64,000 nucleotides of DNA from contig NZ_JAFMZK010000004.1 in assembly GCF_029105185.1 (NCBI RefSeq), positions 186,001 to 250,000 of the forward strand. The letters are read 5' to 3'. This stretch comes from Aliiroseovarius sp. Z3 (GTDB lineage: Bacteria > Pseudomonadota > Alphaproteobacteria > Rhodobacterales > Rhodobacteraceae). The notes below the pieces were generated by a model. The model made no database searches. It had not been told where the DNA came from and worked only from the letters and a program-made list of their open reading frames with translations. Shown piece by piece: positions 24,934-34,371 of this stretch (position 1 is its first letter; each line of letters begins with the position of its first letter). The translations under genes and the position numbers were made by a program.

Positions 24934-26334
24934 TTACAGGTCTTGTGCAAGTTCCTGCAGCACGTGTGGGATCATCATCACATCTTCGCGGGTCGTGGAA
25001 TATTGACCAATTGAGACACGGATCACGAACTGCCCGTCGTGGTTGGTCTGGGTCAGATAGATGCGCCCGTCACGGTTCACTCGGTCCAGCAACTCGGCTG
25101 TCTTTGTGTCGTCTTGATAGCGGAACGTGAACAGTGACAAGATGGGCTGTGTGGTGATGTCGAAGCCGGGAAGTGTTTCGATCGCCTTCGCCACCTCTGA
25201 CGTCCAAGCGACATGGTTTCGGATGCGCGCGCGAAGCCCTTCCAGCCCTTCAGAGCGCAGCAGGAACCACAGCTTCAGCGCCCGAAAGCGTCGGCCAAGG
25301 GGCAGGGTCCATTCGTTGTAATTGACCACCTCATCCGCACCTTGGGTCTTCAGGTAGTCCGGTCGCAACCCCATCGCACCGATCTGCGGGGCAGGGTCGC
25401 GCAGGAATTGCACGGCGCAATCGAACTGTGCCCCCAACCATTTGTGCGGGTTGAAGATAATGCTGTCCGCAGCTTCGATGCCTTCCCAAAGGGCGCGGAA
25501 TTCCGTGCAAATCATGGCCGAGCCTGCCCAGGCGGCGTCCACATGGGCGGTCAGGCCGTGAGCGTGTGCCACCTTGATGCAGGCGGCGATGTCGTCACAG
25601 GCCCCGATCGAGGTGCCCCCGACACATAACACAACGCCCGCTGGTTTGTGGCCGTTCGCAAGGTCATCACGGATCAGTTGATCCAATGCCGCCGGGTCCA
25701 TCGACCATGTGGGATGTCCGGGGATGGTTGGAACCTTGACCAGATTGTCCTGCCCAATGCCAGACAAGCGCACCGCTTTATCGACACTGGAATGGGTCTG
25801 GGCGCTGGCATAAATGCGCAGCACAGGTGCGCCGGACAACCCCTTGGTGATGCCTTCGTGCCCCAAGGCCAACTCGCGCATCGTGGTAACGGCTGCGAAG
25901 GTCGCGGTTGTCGCGCTGTCGTGGATTGTGCCGGTGAAGTCGCCCGGCAGGCCCATAGCATCCCGCAGCCAGCGAATGACCAGCTCCTCCATCTCGTTCG
26001 CTGCCGGGGCGGTCTGCCACAACATTGCCTGCGCGGACATAGCGTTGGCTAACTGTTCGGCCAACATCGAGGCAGGGGCGGCGTTGGCTGGAAAATAGGC
26101 AAAGAAACGCGGGTGCTGCCAATGGGTCATCGCATCAGGTACAAGCCGCGTGAAGTCATCGAAGATCGCCTCGACCGGGTCGGGCTGTTCTGGAACAGGG
26201 GTGTCAATCTTTGCCAGAAAGGCCCCCGGTGCGATGTTGGGGCGCACGGGGCGGTCGCGCAATCCAGCGTGATAGTCGCGTGCCCAGTCTGCCGCCCGTT
26301 TCTGCCAATCGGCAAGGTCAGAATAATCCATCAT
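24934..26334 (-). CDS. PLP-dependent group II decarboxylase
   Basis: A 466-residue fold-type I PLP enzyme of the aromatic-L-amino-acid decarboxylase group. It has WQHPRFFAYFPANAAPASML near residue 70, the cofactor Asp/Ala block HVDAAWAG, and the PLP-binding Lys in FNPHKWLGAQFDCAVQFL. The arrangement matches DOPA/tyrosine/tryptophan decarboxylases; the exact amino acid cannot be read from sequence. The product would be a biogenic amine. Two adjacent ATGs at the start follow CGGAGCAG. It is separate from its neighbours (gap 24790-24933, 26335-26407). Confidence 0.88.
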   Translation of the reverse strand: MMDYSDLADWQKRAADWARDYHAGLRDRPVRPNIAPGAFLAKIDTPVPEQPDPVEAIFDDFTRLVPDAMTHWQHPRFFAYFPANAAPASMLAEQLANAMSAQAMLWQTAPAANEMEELVIRWLRDAMGLPGDFTGTIHDSATTATFAAVTTMRELALGHEGITKGLSGAPVLRIYASAQTHSSVDKAVRLSGIGQDNLVKVPTIPGHPTWSMDPAALDQLIRDDLANGHKPAGVVLCVGGTSIGACDDIAACIKVAHAHGLTAHVDAAWAGSAMICTEFRALWEGIEAADSIIFNPHKWLGAQFDCAVQFLRDPAPQIGAMGLRPDYLKTQGADEVVNYNEWTLPLGRRFRALKLWFLLRSEGLEGLRARIRNHVAWTSEVAKAIETLPGFDITTQPILSLFTFRYQDDTKTAELLDRVNRDGRIYLTQTNHDGQFVIRVSIGQYSTTREDVMMIPHVLQELAQDL

Positions 26335-26407
26335 CTGCTCCGCATAATTTCGTTAACATGTTAATAAATTGTGGAGCGCCGTCAAGCCAAGGGCCGTTGA
26401 TGTGCGA

Positions 26408-27157
26408 TCAGGCGTTTTCTAACGCCGTGATGATGGGTGAGAAATCCCTCGCCGACAGGCTGGCCCCGCCCACCAATGCGCCATCCACATTCGAAACCGC
26501 AAAGATGTCGGCTGCGTTTGATGGTTTTACCGAGCCGCCATAAAGGATGCGCGTCGACCGCCCGACGCCCGCCCCAAACCGGCGCTCCAGTCGTGCCCGG
26601 ATGAAGTCGTGCACCTCGCCGATCTGATCAAGTGTCGGCACTTTGCCTGTGCCGATGGCCCAGATCGGTTCATACGCAACCACAAGGCTGTCGCCGGTCA
26701 CCACGTCCGGTATCGACCCGGCCATTTGCCCGCCAATAATGTCCAGCGTGTTGTTGGCCTCGCGCTCGGACAGGCTTTCGCCAACACAAACAACGACCTT
26801 CAACCCTGCGGAAAGGGCGGCCACGACCTTGTCGCGGACATTCGCGTCGCTTTCTTCATGGTCTTCGCGCCGCTCGGAATGGCCCAGAATAACATGGCTG
26901 GCACCCGCATCGACCAGCATTTGCGCCGAGATGTCGCCCGTATGGGCACCGGTTTCGTTTTGGTGACAGTCCTGTCCACCGATGGCGATTTGGTCCGGTG
27001 TCACGTCAGCGGCGCGTGAAATCAGCGTTGCCGGCGGGCAGATCAGGATGTCACAGCCCGGTGTTGGATGCGCCTTGGCCAAAGCATCAAGTTCGGCCAG
27101 ATTCGCACCGGTCCCGTTCATCTTCCAATTGCCTGCTGCCAGTTTGCGCCGGGTCAT
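26408..27157 (-). CDS. tpiA: Triosephosphate isomerase
   Basis: Interconverts dihydroxyacetone phosphate and glyceraldehyde 3-phosphate. The 249-residue TIM barrel has AAGNWKMNGT at the start with catalytic Lys, ILGHSERRE with catalytic His, VAYEPIWAIGTGK with catalytic Glu, and the phosphate loop ILYGGSVKPSNA. The start at 27155-27157 is chosen from family length; a GTG directly upstream and GAGGAGA precede it. It is divergent from the 2OG oxygenase. Confidence 0.97.
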   Translation of the reverse strand: MTRRKLAAGNWKMNGTGANLAELDALAKAHPTPGCDILICPPATLISRAADVTPDQIAIGGQDCHQNETGAHTGDISAQMLVDAGASHVILGHSERREDHEESDANVRDKVVAALSAGLKVVVCVGESLSEREANNTLDIIGGQMAGSIPDVVTGDSLVVAYEPIWAIGTGKVPTLDQIGEVHDFIRARLERRFGAGVGRSTRILYGGSVKPSNAADIFAVSNVDGALVGGASLSARDFSPIITALENA

Positions 27158-27288
27158 CACATGTCTCCTCGTTGGTTGACGTGTTGTCCGACGCAATGCC
27201 CAAGCCGTCAAGCCCCGCGAAAGACTTGCACCGAAAACATGGCTTGCTACAAGGTTTTGTAAGCGACTGTTGTGGAGGGACTGGCACG

Positions 27289-28206
27289 ATGATCCCAAGG
27301 CTGGACGCCGCCCTGATTGCGGCCCGTGACCCCGAGACGATGGCGGCACTAAAGCATGGTGTCGAGGATGTCGGTTTTCTGACCATCTTCAACACGCCGA
27401 TCCCACGCGCAAAGATGAAACGGGTGCTGGACAGCTACCGGACGTTCTTTCGGCTGCCGGATGCCGAGAAACAAGCAATAAACATGGCGCGGACCGGCTC
27501 GAACCGGGGGTGGGGGGCGGCAGGGTCTGAACAGGTCGACCCGACGGCCAACCCCGATTTCAAACAGGTCTTTGATTGCGGGTTTGAGCTGGACAAGGAC
27601 GATCCACTGCGGGCGCAGGGTCTGATGGTTTACGGAGACAATCAATGGCCCGACTTGCCGGGGTTTCGAGAAACGATCCAAGGCTATTACGCGCAGGCGC
27701 TGGCGCTATCTTTGGATCTGTTGCGGGCCATATCCGTTGCGATCGGCGAGGATGCGGGCTTTTTCGACGGTGCCTTTTCCCATCCTATGGCCTTGCTTCG
27801 CGGCAACTATTATCCACCGCGCCCCGAATGGGCGGGGGCCAAGGATTTCGGTATCGCTCCGCACACCGATTACGGCTGCCTCACGCTGCTTGCCTCGGAC
27901 GGTGTGGCAGGGCTTGAGGTTCTGGGGGGCGACGGGCAGTGGGTGTCTGTTGATGCACCGGTTGGCGAGTTCGTGATCAATTTCGGTGAGATGCTGGAAA
28001 TGTGGACCGGGGGATGGGTCAAGGCCACAATGCACCGGGTGATCGGATCGGGGGCTGAACGCATCTCGGTTCCGTTGTTCGTCAACCCCAATCATGACAC
28101 CAATGTCGCGCCGGTCGGGGCGGATCAGGTGATCGTGGCCGGTGATCACATGAAGAAGCGTTTTGATGAAACCTATCTGCACCTGAAAGACGCAGAGCAG
28201 GGTTAA
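27289..28206 (+). CDS. 2-oxoglutarate/Fe(II) oxygenase, isopenicillin-N-synthase family
   Basis: A 305-residue non-haem iron oxygenase. It carries the DIOX-N type start (VGFLTIFNTPIP, TFFRLPDAEKQAINM) and the C-terminal jelly-roll with APHTDYGCLTLL (His and Asp ligands) and KATMHRVIGS (second His), then RISVPLFVNPN with the Arg/Ser pair for 2-oxoglutarate. The start at 27289 has GGAGGGA nine bases upstream. The substrate is unknown; members hydroxylate or desaturate small metabolites or make ethylene-type products. It ends within the TfoX gene end (4-base convergent overlap at 28203-28206). Confidence 0.88.
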   Translation: MIPRLDAALIAARDPETMAALKHGVEDVGFLTIFNTPIPRAKMKRVLDSYRTFFRLPDAEKQAINMARTGSNRGWGAAGSEQVDPTANPDFKQVFDCGFELDKDDPLRAQGLMVYGDNQWPDLPGFRETIQGYYAQALALSLDLLRAISVAIGEDAGFFDGAFSHPMALLRGNYYPPRPEWAGAKDFGIAPHTDYGCLTLLASDGVAGLEVLGGDGQWVSVDAPVGEFVINFGEMLEMWTGGWVKATMHRVIGSGAERISVPLFVNPNHDTNVAPVGADQVIVAGDHMKKRFDETYLHLKDAEQG

Positions 28207-28514
28207 GACAAGGCAGCGAGCGCCCGTCGCGCCCAGTCGCAGGCAAGCTCCGGGTCGTCAAGGGCGGCGTCGGGCAGGGTCCAATATCCCATGGTTTTGC
28301 CGTCCATACCAAAAATACGGCTGCCTTCAGCCTCCATTGCCTCGGCAAACGGGCCATTGGCTTTCAGGTAAACCTCGCCACCACTCGACAGGATCGCAAA
28401 GACCTGCCCGTCGCAATAAAAGGTCGCGCCACCCATCATCTTGCGGTGGGTCAGCGGGCCAAGCCCATCAAACAGCTCTTTGACAAAAGCGATATCGGCG
28501 TCAGAGACGGCCAT
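28203..28514 (-). CDS. TfoX N-terminal domain protein
   Basis: A 103-residue protein consisting of the TfoX/Sxy N-terminal domain only (FVKELFDGLGPLTHRKMMGG, TFYCDGQVFAIL, EVYLKA...F). Full TfoX regulates competence, but stand-alone N-domain proteins are of unknown function. It begins right after the Fe-S carrier gene ends (shared base at 28514), so the two are co-transcribed. The end overlaps the convergent oxygenase gene. Confidence 0.85.
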   Translation of the reverse strand: MAVSDADIAFVKELFDGLGPLTHRKMMGGATFYCDGQVFAILSSGGEVYLKANGPFAEAMEAEGSRIFGMDGKTMGYWTLPDAALDDPELACDWARRALAALS

Positions 28515-28888
28515 CAGCCTTGCGACGAGCCTTTGGTCAGCGCATCGTCGAATTTGATCGATTCACCGCATCCACAAGCCTCGCTGACATTAGGATTGCG
28601 GAATTTGAAGCCAGCTTCCAGCAGCGAGATTTCATAGTCGATCTCGGTTCCGAACAGGAACATCTGAGCCATGGGGGCAATGATCACACGGGCGTCGCCT
28701 TGTTCGACCACTTCTTCATGCGGGTCAACGTCATCGACGTAATCCATGGTATATTCCATGCCCGCACAGCCGCCTTTCTTGACCCCAATGCGCAAACCCT
28801 TATGCCCGCCAGACGCCATCAGCTTGGCGATCTGGTCTTCGGCGGCCTGCGTCATGGTGATCGGCGATTTGCCGGGAATACCAAACAT
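28514..28888 (-). CDS. A-type iron-sulfur carrier protein (IscA/SufA/ErpA family)
   Basis: A 124-residue HesB-type protein that carries or inserts Fe-S clusters. The three conserved cysteines are in KGGCAGMEY and ACGCGES. The start at 28886-28888 follows GAAGGAGAA. It lies downstream of the SufT-like gene on the same strand, forming a small Fe-S assembly group. Whether it is SufA- or ErpA-like cannot be settled here. Confidence 0.93.
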   Translation of the reverse strand: MFGIPGKSPITMTQAAEDQIAKLMASGGHKGLRIGVKKGGCAGMEYTMDYVDDVDPHEEVVEQGDARVIIAPMAQMFLFGTEIDYEISLLEAGFKFRNPNVSEACGCGESIKFDDALTKGSSQG

Positions 28889-28955
28889 CTGCTTCTCCTT
28901 CCTTCTCAAGCTAGGCGCTCACAAAGCGTCGCTCAAGAGCAGGGTGCATCTGGGG

Positions 28956-29321
28956 TTACATGAACCCCAGTTCAAGGCGGGCTTCATCCGACATCATTTC
29001 CATGCCCCAGGGCGGATCCCAGGTCATGTCGACGTTCACCTGTTTGACACCGGCAACAGGTTCGATCGCTTCGATCAACCAGCCGGGCATTTCGCCCGCG
29101 ACGGGGCAGCCCGGCGCTGTCAGGGTCATGATCAGGTCAACCTCGTTCTGGTCGTTGATCTCGATCGTGTAAACCAGACCAAGATCAAAAATATTGACCG
29201 GAATCTCAGGGTCATAGACCGTCCGGCAGGCTTCGACCACACTGTCATACAGCGGATGATCGACCGTCGACGGCTTGATCAGCGGTTCACCTTCTATCTT
29301 ATCGGGTGTGTTCATAGTCAT
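28956..29321 (-). CDS. SufT-like Fe-S assembly protein (DUF59/MIP18 domain)
   Basis: A 121-residue protein with the MIP18/DUF59 domain: VVEACRTVYDPEIPVNIFDL, GLVYTIEINDQNEVDLIMTL, TAPGCPVAGEMPGW (conserved Cys) and the C-terminal DMTWDPPWGMEMMSDEARLE. SufT-type proteins help mature Fe-S proteins. Two close ATGs (29321 and 29315) are possible; no strong ribosome site separates them. It precedes the A-type carrier gene by 67 bases. Confidence 0.9.
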   Translation of the reverse strand: MTMNTPDKIEGEPLIKPSTVDHPLYDSVVEACRTVYDPEIPVNIFDLGLVYTIEINDQNEVDLIMTLTAPGCPVAGEMPGWLIEAIEPVAGVKQVNVDMTWDPPWGMEMMSDEARLELGFM

Positions 29322-29655
29322 TACGCCAGCATTGTAATCCTGACCGATCATATAAGGATTGATGCGGGTAACGTCCAGAGCTTGCCCGAAACAAGGTCGC
29401 CGCTGTGGCATAGTATAAGAAGTATCGGCAGAACCGTGGAAGGCCGGTACGGGGGTAGATACCTTAAAATACTGATTATGTTGCATGTTTCGAATATTGG
29501 CCCAAATCTGGAAAATTATTGGGAATTGTGTCGGAAATCACAACCGTATGATGCGCAAAGGTCTATAATTCGCCATAAAATGGACGTGTTCGACTTGAAT
29601 TTATGACGGAAAGCGCGCTTTTGCGTGAGCAGGTACGACACGAGGAGCCCAGGCG
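29322..29655. other. Intergenic region, 334 bases, AT-richer than its surroundings
   Basis: Sits between the divergent SufT-like gene and a small plus-strand gene. It must contain both promoters. I see no clear palindrome, tRNA or terminator. Short reading frames exist but none has a convincing ribosome site. Confidence 0.5.
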
Positions 29656-29880
29656 GTGATATCGACGAAGAATGGTGAGACAAAATCGGTGACATGTTCT
29701 GAGCAGCTGGATCAAGCGGCCCGGATGGTGCAGGATGTCGCCTATGCTCTGGCCAATCGGGTGGATAACACGACGCTGACGGAATTGATGCTGACCAGCC
29801 GCAAGCTGGAGCGACTTTCGGAACGCGTGAATGCTGCCAATCTGGGGACTGTGAAGATCAGCCATGATGACAATGGCTAG
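29656..29880 (+). CDS. Small unknown protein (74 residues)
   Basis: A 74-residue soluble, helical protein (QLDQAARMVQDVAYALANRV, TTLTELMLTSRKLERLSERV). GAGGAG lies 10 bases before a GTG start. The helices have regular Leu/Ala spacing, so it may be a coiled-coil or dimer. I do not recognise a family. It is 76 bases upstream of tgt on the same strand and could share its transcript. Confidence 0.5.
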   Translation: MISTKNGETKSVTCSEQLDQAARMVQDVAYALANRVDNTTLTELMLTSRKLERLSERVNAANLGTVKISHDDNG

Positions 29881-29956
29881 GCGGCACATGCGCTGAAACC
29901 GGGCGTTTTGACAGAAAACCCTTGGCATTCAGGGCGTCTTGCGCCACATGGGCCGT

Positions 29957-31099
29957 ATGCAAGATCAGACCCCAAACCGCATTACCTTTTCCCTTGACGC
30001 CACGGACGGCAAGGCCCGCACCGGCGTGATTTCTACTCCGCGCGGCGATATCCGGACGCCCGCTTTCATGCCTGTCGGCACGGCAGCCACCGTCAAGGCG
30101 ATGATGCCCGAAAGCGTCGCGGCGACTGGCGCGGATATTTTGTTGGGCAACACCTATCATCTGATGCTGCGCCCCACGGCCGAGCGGATCGACCGACTGG
30201 GTGGGCTGCATAAGTTCATGAACTGGGACAAGCCGATTCTGACGGACAGCGGCGGGTTTCAGGTGATGAGCCTTGCTGGCCTGCGCAAGCTGACCGAGAA
30301 GGGCGTGACCTTCAAATCGCACATCGACGGATCCAAGCACGAATTGACGCCGGAACGGTCGATGGAAATTCAACGGCTTTTAGGGTCGGACATCGTGATG
30401 TGTTTCGACGAATGCCCGGCACTTCCCGCTGATCGTGATCGGATCGCGGACAGCATGCGTCTGTCGATGCGCTGGGCGGCACGATCGAAAGAGGCGTTTG
30501 GCGATCGTCCCGATCATGCCTTGTTCGGGATCATGCAGGGCGGGCTGGAGCGTGACTTCCGCGAGGAAAGCGCCGAGGCGTTGAAAGAGATCGGCTTTGA
30601 TGGATATGCCGTCGGCGGTCTGGCGGTCGGCGAGGGGCAGGCGGCCATGTTCGACTGTCTTGATTTCGCGCCCGGTTTCCTGCCCAAGGACAAGCCGCGT
30701 TACCTGATGGGCGTGGGCAAGCCCGATGACATCGTGGGGGCCGTCAAACGTGGCATCGACATGATGGATTGCGTACTGCCCTCGCGTTCAGGCCGGACCG
30801 GGCAGGTGTTCACCCGTCACGGAGTTTTGAACATCAAGAACGCCCGCCATCAGGATGATCCCCGTCCGCTTGATGAAAACTGCACATGTCCCGCGTGCCG
30901 CAACTACTCGCGCGCCTATCTGCACCATGTATTCCGCGCGCAAGAGATGATTTCGGGGATGCTTCTGACGTGGCACAACCTGCACTATTTCCAGGAAATC
31001 ATGCAGGGAATGCGTGATGCGATTGCGACGCAATCCTTCGCTGAATGGGAAGCAGCGTTCCATGCAGGTCGCGCCCGGGGCGATATCGACCCGCTTTAA
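29957..31099 (+). CDS. tgt: Queuine tRNA-ribosyltransferase
   Basis: Swaps guanine 34 of tRNAs with GUN anticodons for preQ1 on the way to queuosine. 380 residues. Key blocks: [57 protein letters not shown], the nucleophile region [13 protein letters not shown], and the zinc site [16 protein letters not shown]. The start at 29957 (MQDQTPNR) fits the family; earlier in-frame TTG/ATG codons would add 3 or 6 residues. The 190-base gap to lon shows no certain feature. Confidence 0.95.
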   Translation: MQDQTPNRITFSLDATDGKARTGVISTPRGDIRTPAFMPVGTAATVKAMMPESVAATGADILLGNTYHLMLRPTAERIDRLGGLHKFMNWDKPILTDSGGFQVMSLAGLRKLTEKGVTFKSHIDGSKHELTPERSMEIQRLLGSDIVMCFDECPALPADRDRIADSMRLSMRWAARSKEAFGDRPDHALFGIMQGGLERDFREESAEALKEIGFDGYAVGGLAVGEGQAAMFDCLDFAPGFLPKDKPRYLMGVGKPDDIVGAVKRGIDMMDCVLPSRSGRTGQVFTRHGVLNIKNARHQDDPRPLDENCTCPACRNYSRAYLHHVFRAQEMISGMLLTWHNLHYFQEIMQGMRDAIATQSFAEWEAAFHAGRARGDIDPL

Positions 31100-31289
31100 A
31101 GGATCGGAAACCTGATCGTGCAAAATATGCCCCGGTTTGCCCTTGTTGTCCGCGCGTAGCAGGGGCAGAGTGTAACGGCAAAGCGGGTTGACGTTGGGCG
31201 GAACGACCCCCATCTGAATATCCGAACAGGAGGCGCCCCAGCTGCCGATATACAGGGGCAGGGCGCTTTGCCAAGAACAAGGAAATCTT

Positions 31290-33695
31290 ATGAGTGAGCT
31301 ACTGAGCCAATCCTTCCCGGTCCTGCCGCTGCGCGACATCGTGGTTTTCCCCCACATGATCGTGCCGCTGTTTGTCGGGCGCGAGAAATCCGTGCGGGCG
31401 CTGGAAGAGGTGATGGCAGATGACAAGCAGATCCTTCTGTCCAGCCAGATCGACCCCTCGGTCGACGAACCGGATATCGAAGGGATTTATTCCGTCGGCG
31501 TGCTGGCCAATGTGCTGCAACTGCTGAAACTGCCGGACGGCACCGTGAAAGTGCTGGTCGAAGGGCAATCGCGCGTGCGCATCACCGACTATGTCGACAA
31601 CGAGGACTATTTTGAAGCCTTTGCCGAAGTGATCGAAGAACGCCCCGGCGACCCGAGCGAGATCGAGGCGCTGCTGCGCTCGGTTGGCGAGGAATTCGAA
31701 CGCTACGCCAAGATCAAGAAAAACATCCCCGAAGAAGCCTTGGCCGCCGTGTCGGAAACCCGCGCGCCGGACAAGCTGGCCGATCTTGTGGCCGGTCATC
31801 TGGGCGTCGAAGTCGACCAGAAACAAGAGCTTCTGGAAACCTTCACCGTGTCTGAACGGCTTGAGAAGGTGTTCGGCCTGATGCAGGGCGAAATGTCCGT
31901 GCTGCGGGTCGAGAAAAAGATCAAGACACGCGTTAAAAGCCAGATGGAGCGCACCCAGCGCGAGTACTATTTGAATGAGCAAATGAAGGCCATTCAGAAA
32001 GAGCTGGGCGACGGCGAGGAAGGCCAGAACGAACTGACCGAGCTGGAAGAGAAGATCGAAGCGACCAAGCTGTCGAAGGAAGCGCGCGAAAAGGCCGATG
32101 CCGAGCTGAAGAAGCTCAAGAACATGTCGCCCATGTCGGCGGAAGCCACTGTTGTGCGCAACTATCTGGACTGGATGCTGGGCCTGCCTTGGGGCACCAA
32201 GAGCCGCGTGAAGAAAGACCTGAACAACGCCCAGAAAGTGCTCGACGCCGATCACTATGGGCTTGAGAAGGTAAAGGAACGAATCGTCGAATATCTGGCG
32301 GTTCAACAACGCTCGAAGAAGCTGAAAGGCCCGATCATGTGCCTTGTTGGCCCTCCGGGCGTGGGTAAAACCAGCTTGGGTAAATCGGTGGCGAAGGCCA
32401 CGGGGCGCGAGTTCATTCGCATCTCGCTGGGTGGCGTGCGCGACGAAAGCGAGATTCGCGGTCACCGCCGGACCTATATCGGCTCGATGCCCGGTAAGAT
32501 CATCCAGGCGCTGAAAAAGGCGAAAACCACGAACCCGCTGATCTTGCTCGATGAAATTGACAAGATGGGGCAGGATTTCCGCGGTGATCCCGCATCGGCT
32601 ATGCTTGAGGTGTTGGACCCGGAACAGAACTCGACCTTCGTGGACCACTATCTTGAGGTCGAATACGACCTGTCGAACGTGATGTTTTTGACCACGGCGA
32701 ACTCCTATAACATGCCCGGCCCCCTTCTGGACCGGATGGAGATCATTCCGCTGGCGGGTTACACCGAGGACGAAAAGCGCGAGATCGCGACGCGTCACCT
32801 TCTGCCGGAAGTGATCAAGGATCATGGCCTGAAAAAGGACGAATTCTCGGTCACCGAAAGCGCCTTGACCGATATGATCCGCTATTACACCCGCGAAGCT
32901 GGTGTGCGGAACCTGAAACGCGAGCTGTCAAAGCTTGCCCGCAAGGCTGTGACCAAGCTGGTGAAGAAGGAAGTCGACAAGATCGACGTGACTCCAGACG
33001 CATTGGATGACTATCTGGGCGTGCGCAAGCACCGCTATGGGTTGGCCGAACAGGAAGATCAGATCGGCGTTGTGACCGGTCTGGCCTGGACCAGCGTGGG
33101 TGGCGATCTTCTGTCGATTGAAGCGCTGCGCCTGCCGGGCAAAGGCCGGATGAAAACCACCGGCAAGCTGGGCGATGTGATGAAAGAGTCGATTGACGCG
33201 GCGAATTCATATGTCCGTTCGATTGCGCCCGACATCGGCGTGAAGCCGCCTCAGTTCGAAAAATGGGATATCCACGTGCACGTGCCGGAAGGTGCGACGC
33301 CGAAGGATGGCCCCTCGGCAGGGCTGGCGATGGTGACGTCCATCGTATCGGTGCTGACAGGTATTCCGGTGAAGAAGGACATCGCCATGACGGGCGAGGT
33401 CACGCTGCGCGGCAACGCGCTGGCAATCGGCGGTTTGAAAGAGAAACTGCTGGCGGCTTTGCGTGGCGGCATCAAGACGGTGTTGATCCCGCAGGAAAAC
33501 GAAAAAGACCTGCGCGAAATCCCGGACAACGTGAAGGAAGGGTTGAAAATCATCCCTGTCAGCCATGTGTCCGAGGTTTTGGAGCACGCTTTGGTGCGCA
33601 AGCCGGTCGCGGTTGAATGGGATGAAGCGGCAGAAGAAGCGGCAGCCGCCGCGCTGGCGAAGAAAGCCGCAAGTGCGCCTCCAATCGCGCACTGA
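31290..33695 (+). CDS. lon: ATP-dependent Lon protease
   Basis: The AAA+ serine protease that removes misfolded and regulatory proteins. 801 residues. It begins with the LON substrate-binding domain (FPVLPLRDIVVFPHMIVPLF), followed by a coiled coil, Walker A GPPGVGKT at about 354-361, Walker B ILLDEIDKMG, and the C-terminal protease domain with the catalytic Ser in PKDGPSAGLAM (about 676) and Lys in the GGLKEKLLAALRGG region (about 719). The C-terminus has an Ala-rich tail. A terminator follows. Confidence 0.98.
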   Translation: MSELLSQSFPVLPLRDIVVFPHMIVPLFVGREKSVRALEEVMADDKQILLSSQIDPSVDEPDIEGIYSVGVLANVLQLLKLPDGTVKVLVEGQSRVRITDYVDNEDYFEAFAEVIEERPGDPSEIEALLRSVGEEFERYAKIKKNIPEEALAAVSETRAPDKLADLVAGHLGVEVDQKQELLETFTVSERLEKVFGLMQGEMSVLRVEKKIKTRVKSQMERTQREYYLNEQMKAIQKELGDGEEGQNELTELEEKIEATKLSKEAREKADAELKKLKNMSPMSAEATVVRNYLDWMLGLPWGTKSRVKKDLNNAQKVLDADHYGLEKVKERIVEYLAVQQRSKKLKGPIMCLVGPPGVGKTSLGKSVAKATGREFIRISLGGVRDESEIRGHRRTYIGSMPGKIIQALKKAKTTNPLILLDEIDKMGQDFRGDPASAMLEVLDPEQNSTFVDHYLEVEYDLSNVMFLTTANSYNMPGPLLDRMEIIPLAGYTEDEKREIATRHLLPEVIKDHGLKKDEFSVTESALTDMIRYYTREAGVRNLKRELSKLARKAVTKLVKKEVDKIDVTPDALDDYLGVRKHRYGLAEQEDQIGVVTGLAWTSVGGDLLSIEALRLPGKGRMKTTGKLGDVMKESIDAANSYVRSIAPDIGVKPPQFEKWDIHVHVPEGATPKDGPSAGLAMVTSIVSVLTGIPVKKDIAMTGEVTLRGNALAIGGLKEKLLAALRGGIKTVLIPQENEKDLREIPDNVKEGLKIIPVSHVSEVLEHALVRKPVAVEWDEAAEEAAAAALAKKAASAPPIAH

Positions 33696-33711
33696 TTGGC
33701 AGAAAACAAAG

Positions 33712-33740
33712 AACGTGCGGGTCAAGGGCCCGCACGTTTT
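33712..33740 (+). terminator. Rho-independent terminator after lon
   Basis: AACGTGCGGG (33712-33721) pairs with CCCGCACGTT (33729-33738), 7-base loop, followed by TTTTAC. It separates lon from the HU-like gene. Confidence 0.9.
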
Positions 33741-33818
33741 ACATTGAGGCAGTGTCCAACGCGCCATCGTCCGTGGCGAAAAGAAATATGCGTTGCCATT
33801 CAACACAAGGGGCTTTTC

Positions 33819-34220
33819 ATGGCCGTAGGTTCGAAACCAAAACCAAAGACAAAGCGCGGCCCGACTGCGGAAACCAAACCTAAGGATGCACCCGCCGCAT
33901 CGCCAGCCAAAGTCACCAAACCGGCCGAGGTCACACCCGCCACGTCGCCAGAACCTGTGGTGAAAACCAAAGAGATGTTGGCGCGCGTTGCCACGCGGAC
34001 CGAGCTTCGCCCCAACCAAGTGCGTGATGTGTACGATGCCGTATTGGAAGAGCTGGGCGCTGCTTTGGTGCGTGGTGAGAAGCTGCGCCTTCCACCGCTT
34101 GGCACGGTGAAGGTGAACCGTCAGAAAACCATGCCCGATGCGGATGTCGTGATCTGCAAGATCCGACGCAACAAGGTGTCTGCCAAGGCCAATGACCCTC
34201 TTGCACCGGCTGATGACTGA
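33819..34220 (+). CDS. HU-family DNA-binding protein with Lys/Pro/Ala-rich N-terminal extension
   Basis: 133 residues. The first 45 residues are low-complexity (many Lys, Pro, Ala, Thr), then an HU-type domain from about 48 to 125: KEMLARVATRTELRPNQVRD, VYDAVLEELGAALVRGEKLR, LPPLGTVKVNRQKTMPDAD. The usual DNA-intercalating Pro arm is altered (KTMPDADVVICKIRRNK). HU proteins bend and compact DNA. Ordinary HU is about 90 residues, so the basic extension is extra and may add non-specific DNA binding. It lies just upstream of tRNA-Val. Confidence 0.85.
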   Translation: MAVGSKPKPKTKRGPTAETKPKDAPAASPAKVTKPAEVTPATSPEPVVKTKEMLARVATRTELRPNQVRDVYDAVLEELGAALVRGEKLRLPPLGTVKVNRQKTMPDADVVICKIRRNKVSAKANDPLAPADD

Positions 34221-34239
34221 CGCTAAAAGCTGCCCCGTT

Positions 34240-34314
34240 GGGTGATTAGCTCAGTGGTAGAGCGCTTCGTTCACATCGAAGATGTCAGGAGTTCAAATCT
34301 CTTATCACCCACCA
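34240..34314 (+). tRNA. tRNA-Val (anticodon CAC)
   Basis: A 75-base cloverleaf: acceptor GGGTGAT/ATCACCC, anticodon stem CTTCG/CGAAG around TTCACAT giving CAC, T-arm AGGAG-TTCAAAT-CTCTT (imperfect pairing), and encoded CCA. Confidence 0.93.
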
Positions 34315-34371
34315 TTCCTTTTTTGGTCTGGAAGTAACACAACCTGTGCGCATCTCAGTTGTGTAAAGCCG

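Noticed and set aside
29466-29609. A possible 42-codon frame in the AT-richer gap before the small protein gene
   Set aside because: No ribosome site at its start and no sign of conservation; left as intergenic.
31100-31289. A protein-like minus-strand reading between tgt and lon (possible gene fragment)
   Set aside because: The pattern looks protein-like but has no start, no ribosome site and no family I can name; it is more likely chance in a GC-rich gap.
31299-32825. A 508-residue open frame antisense to lon
   Set aside because: Mirror of lon codons; lon shows all expected motifs on the plus strand.
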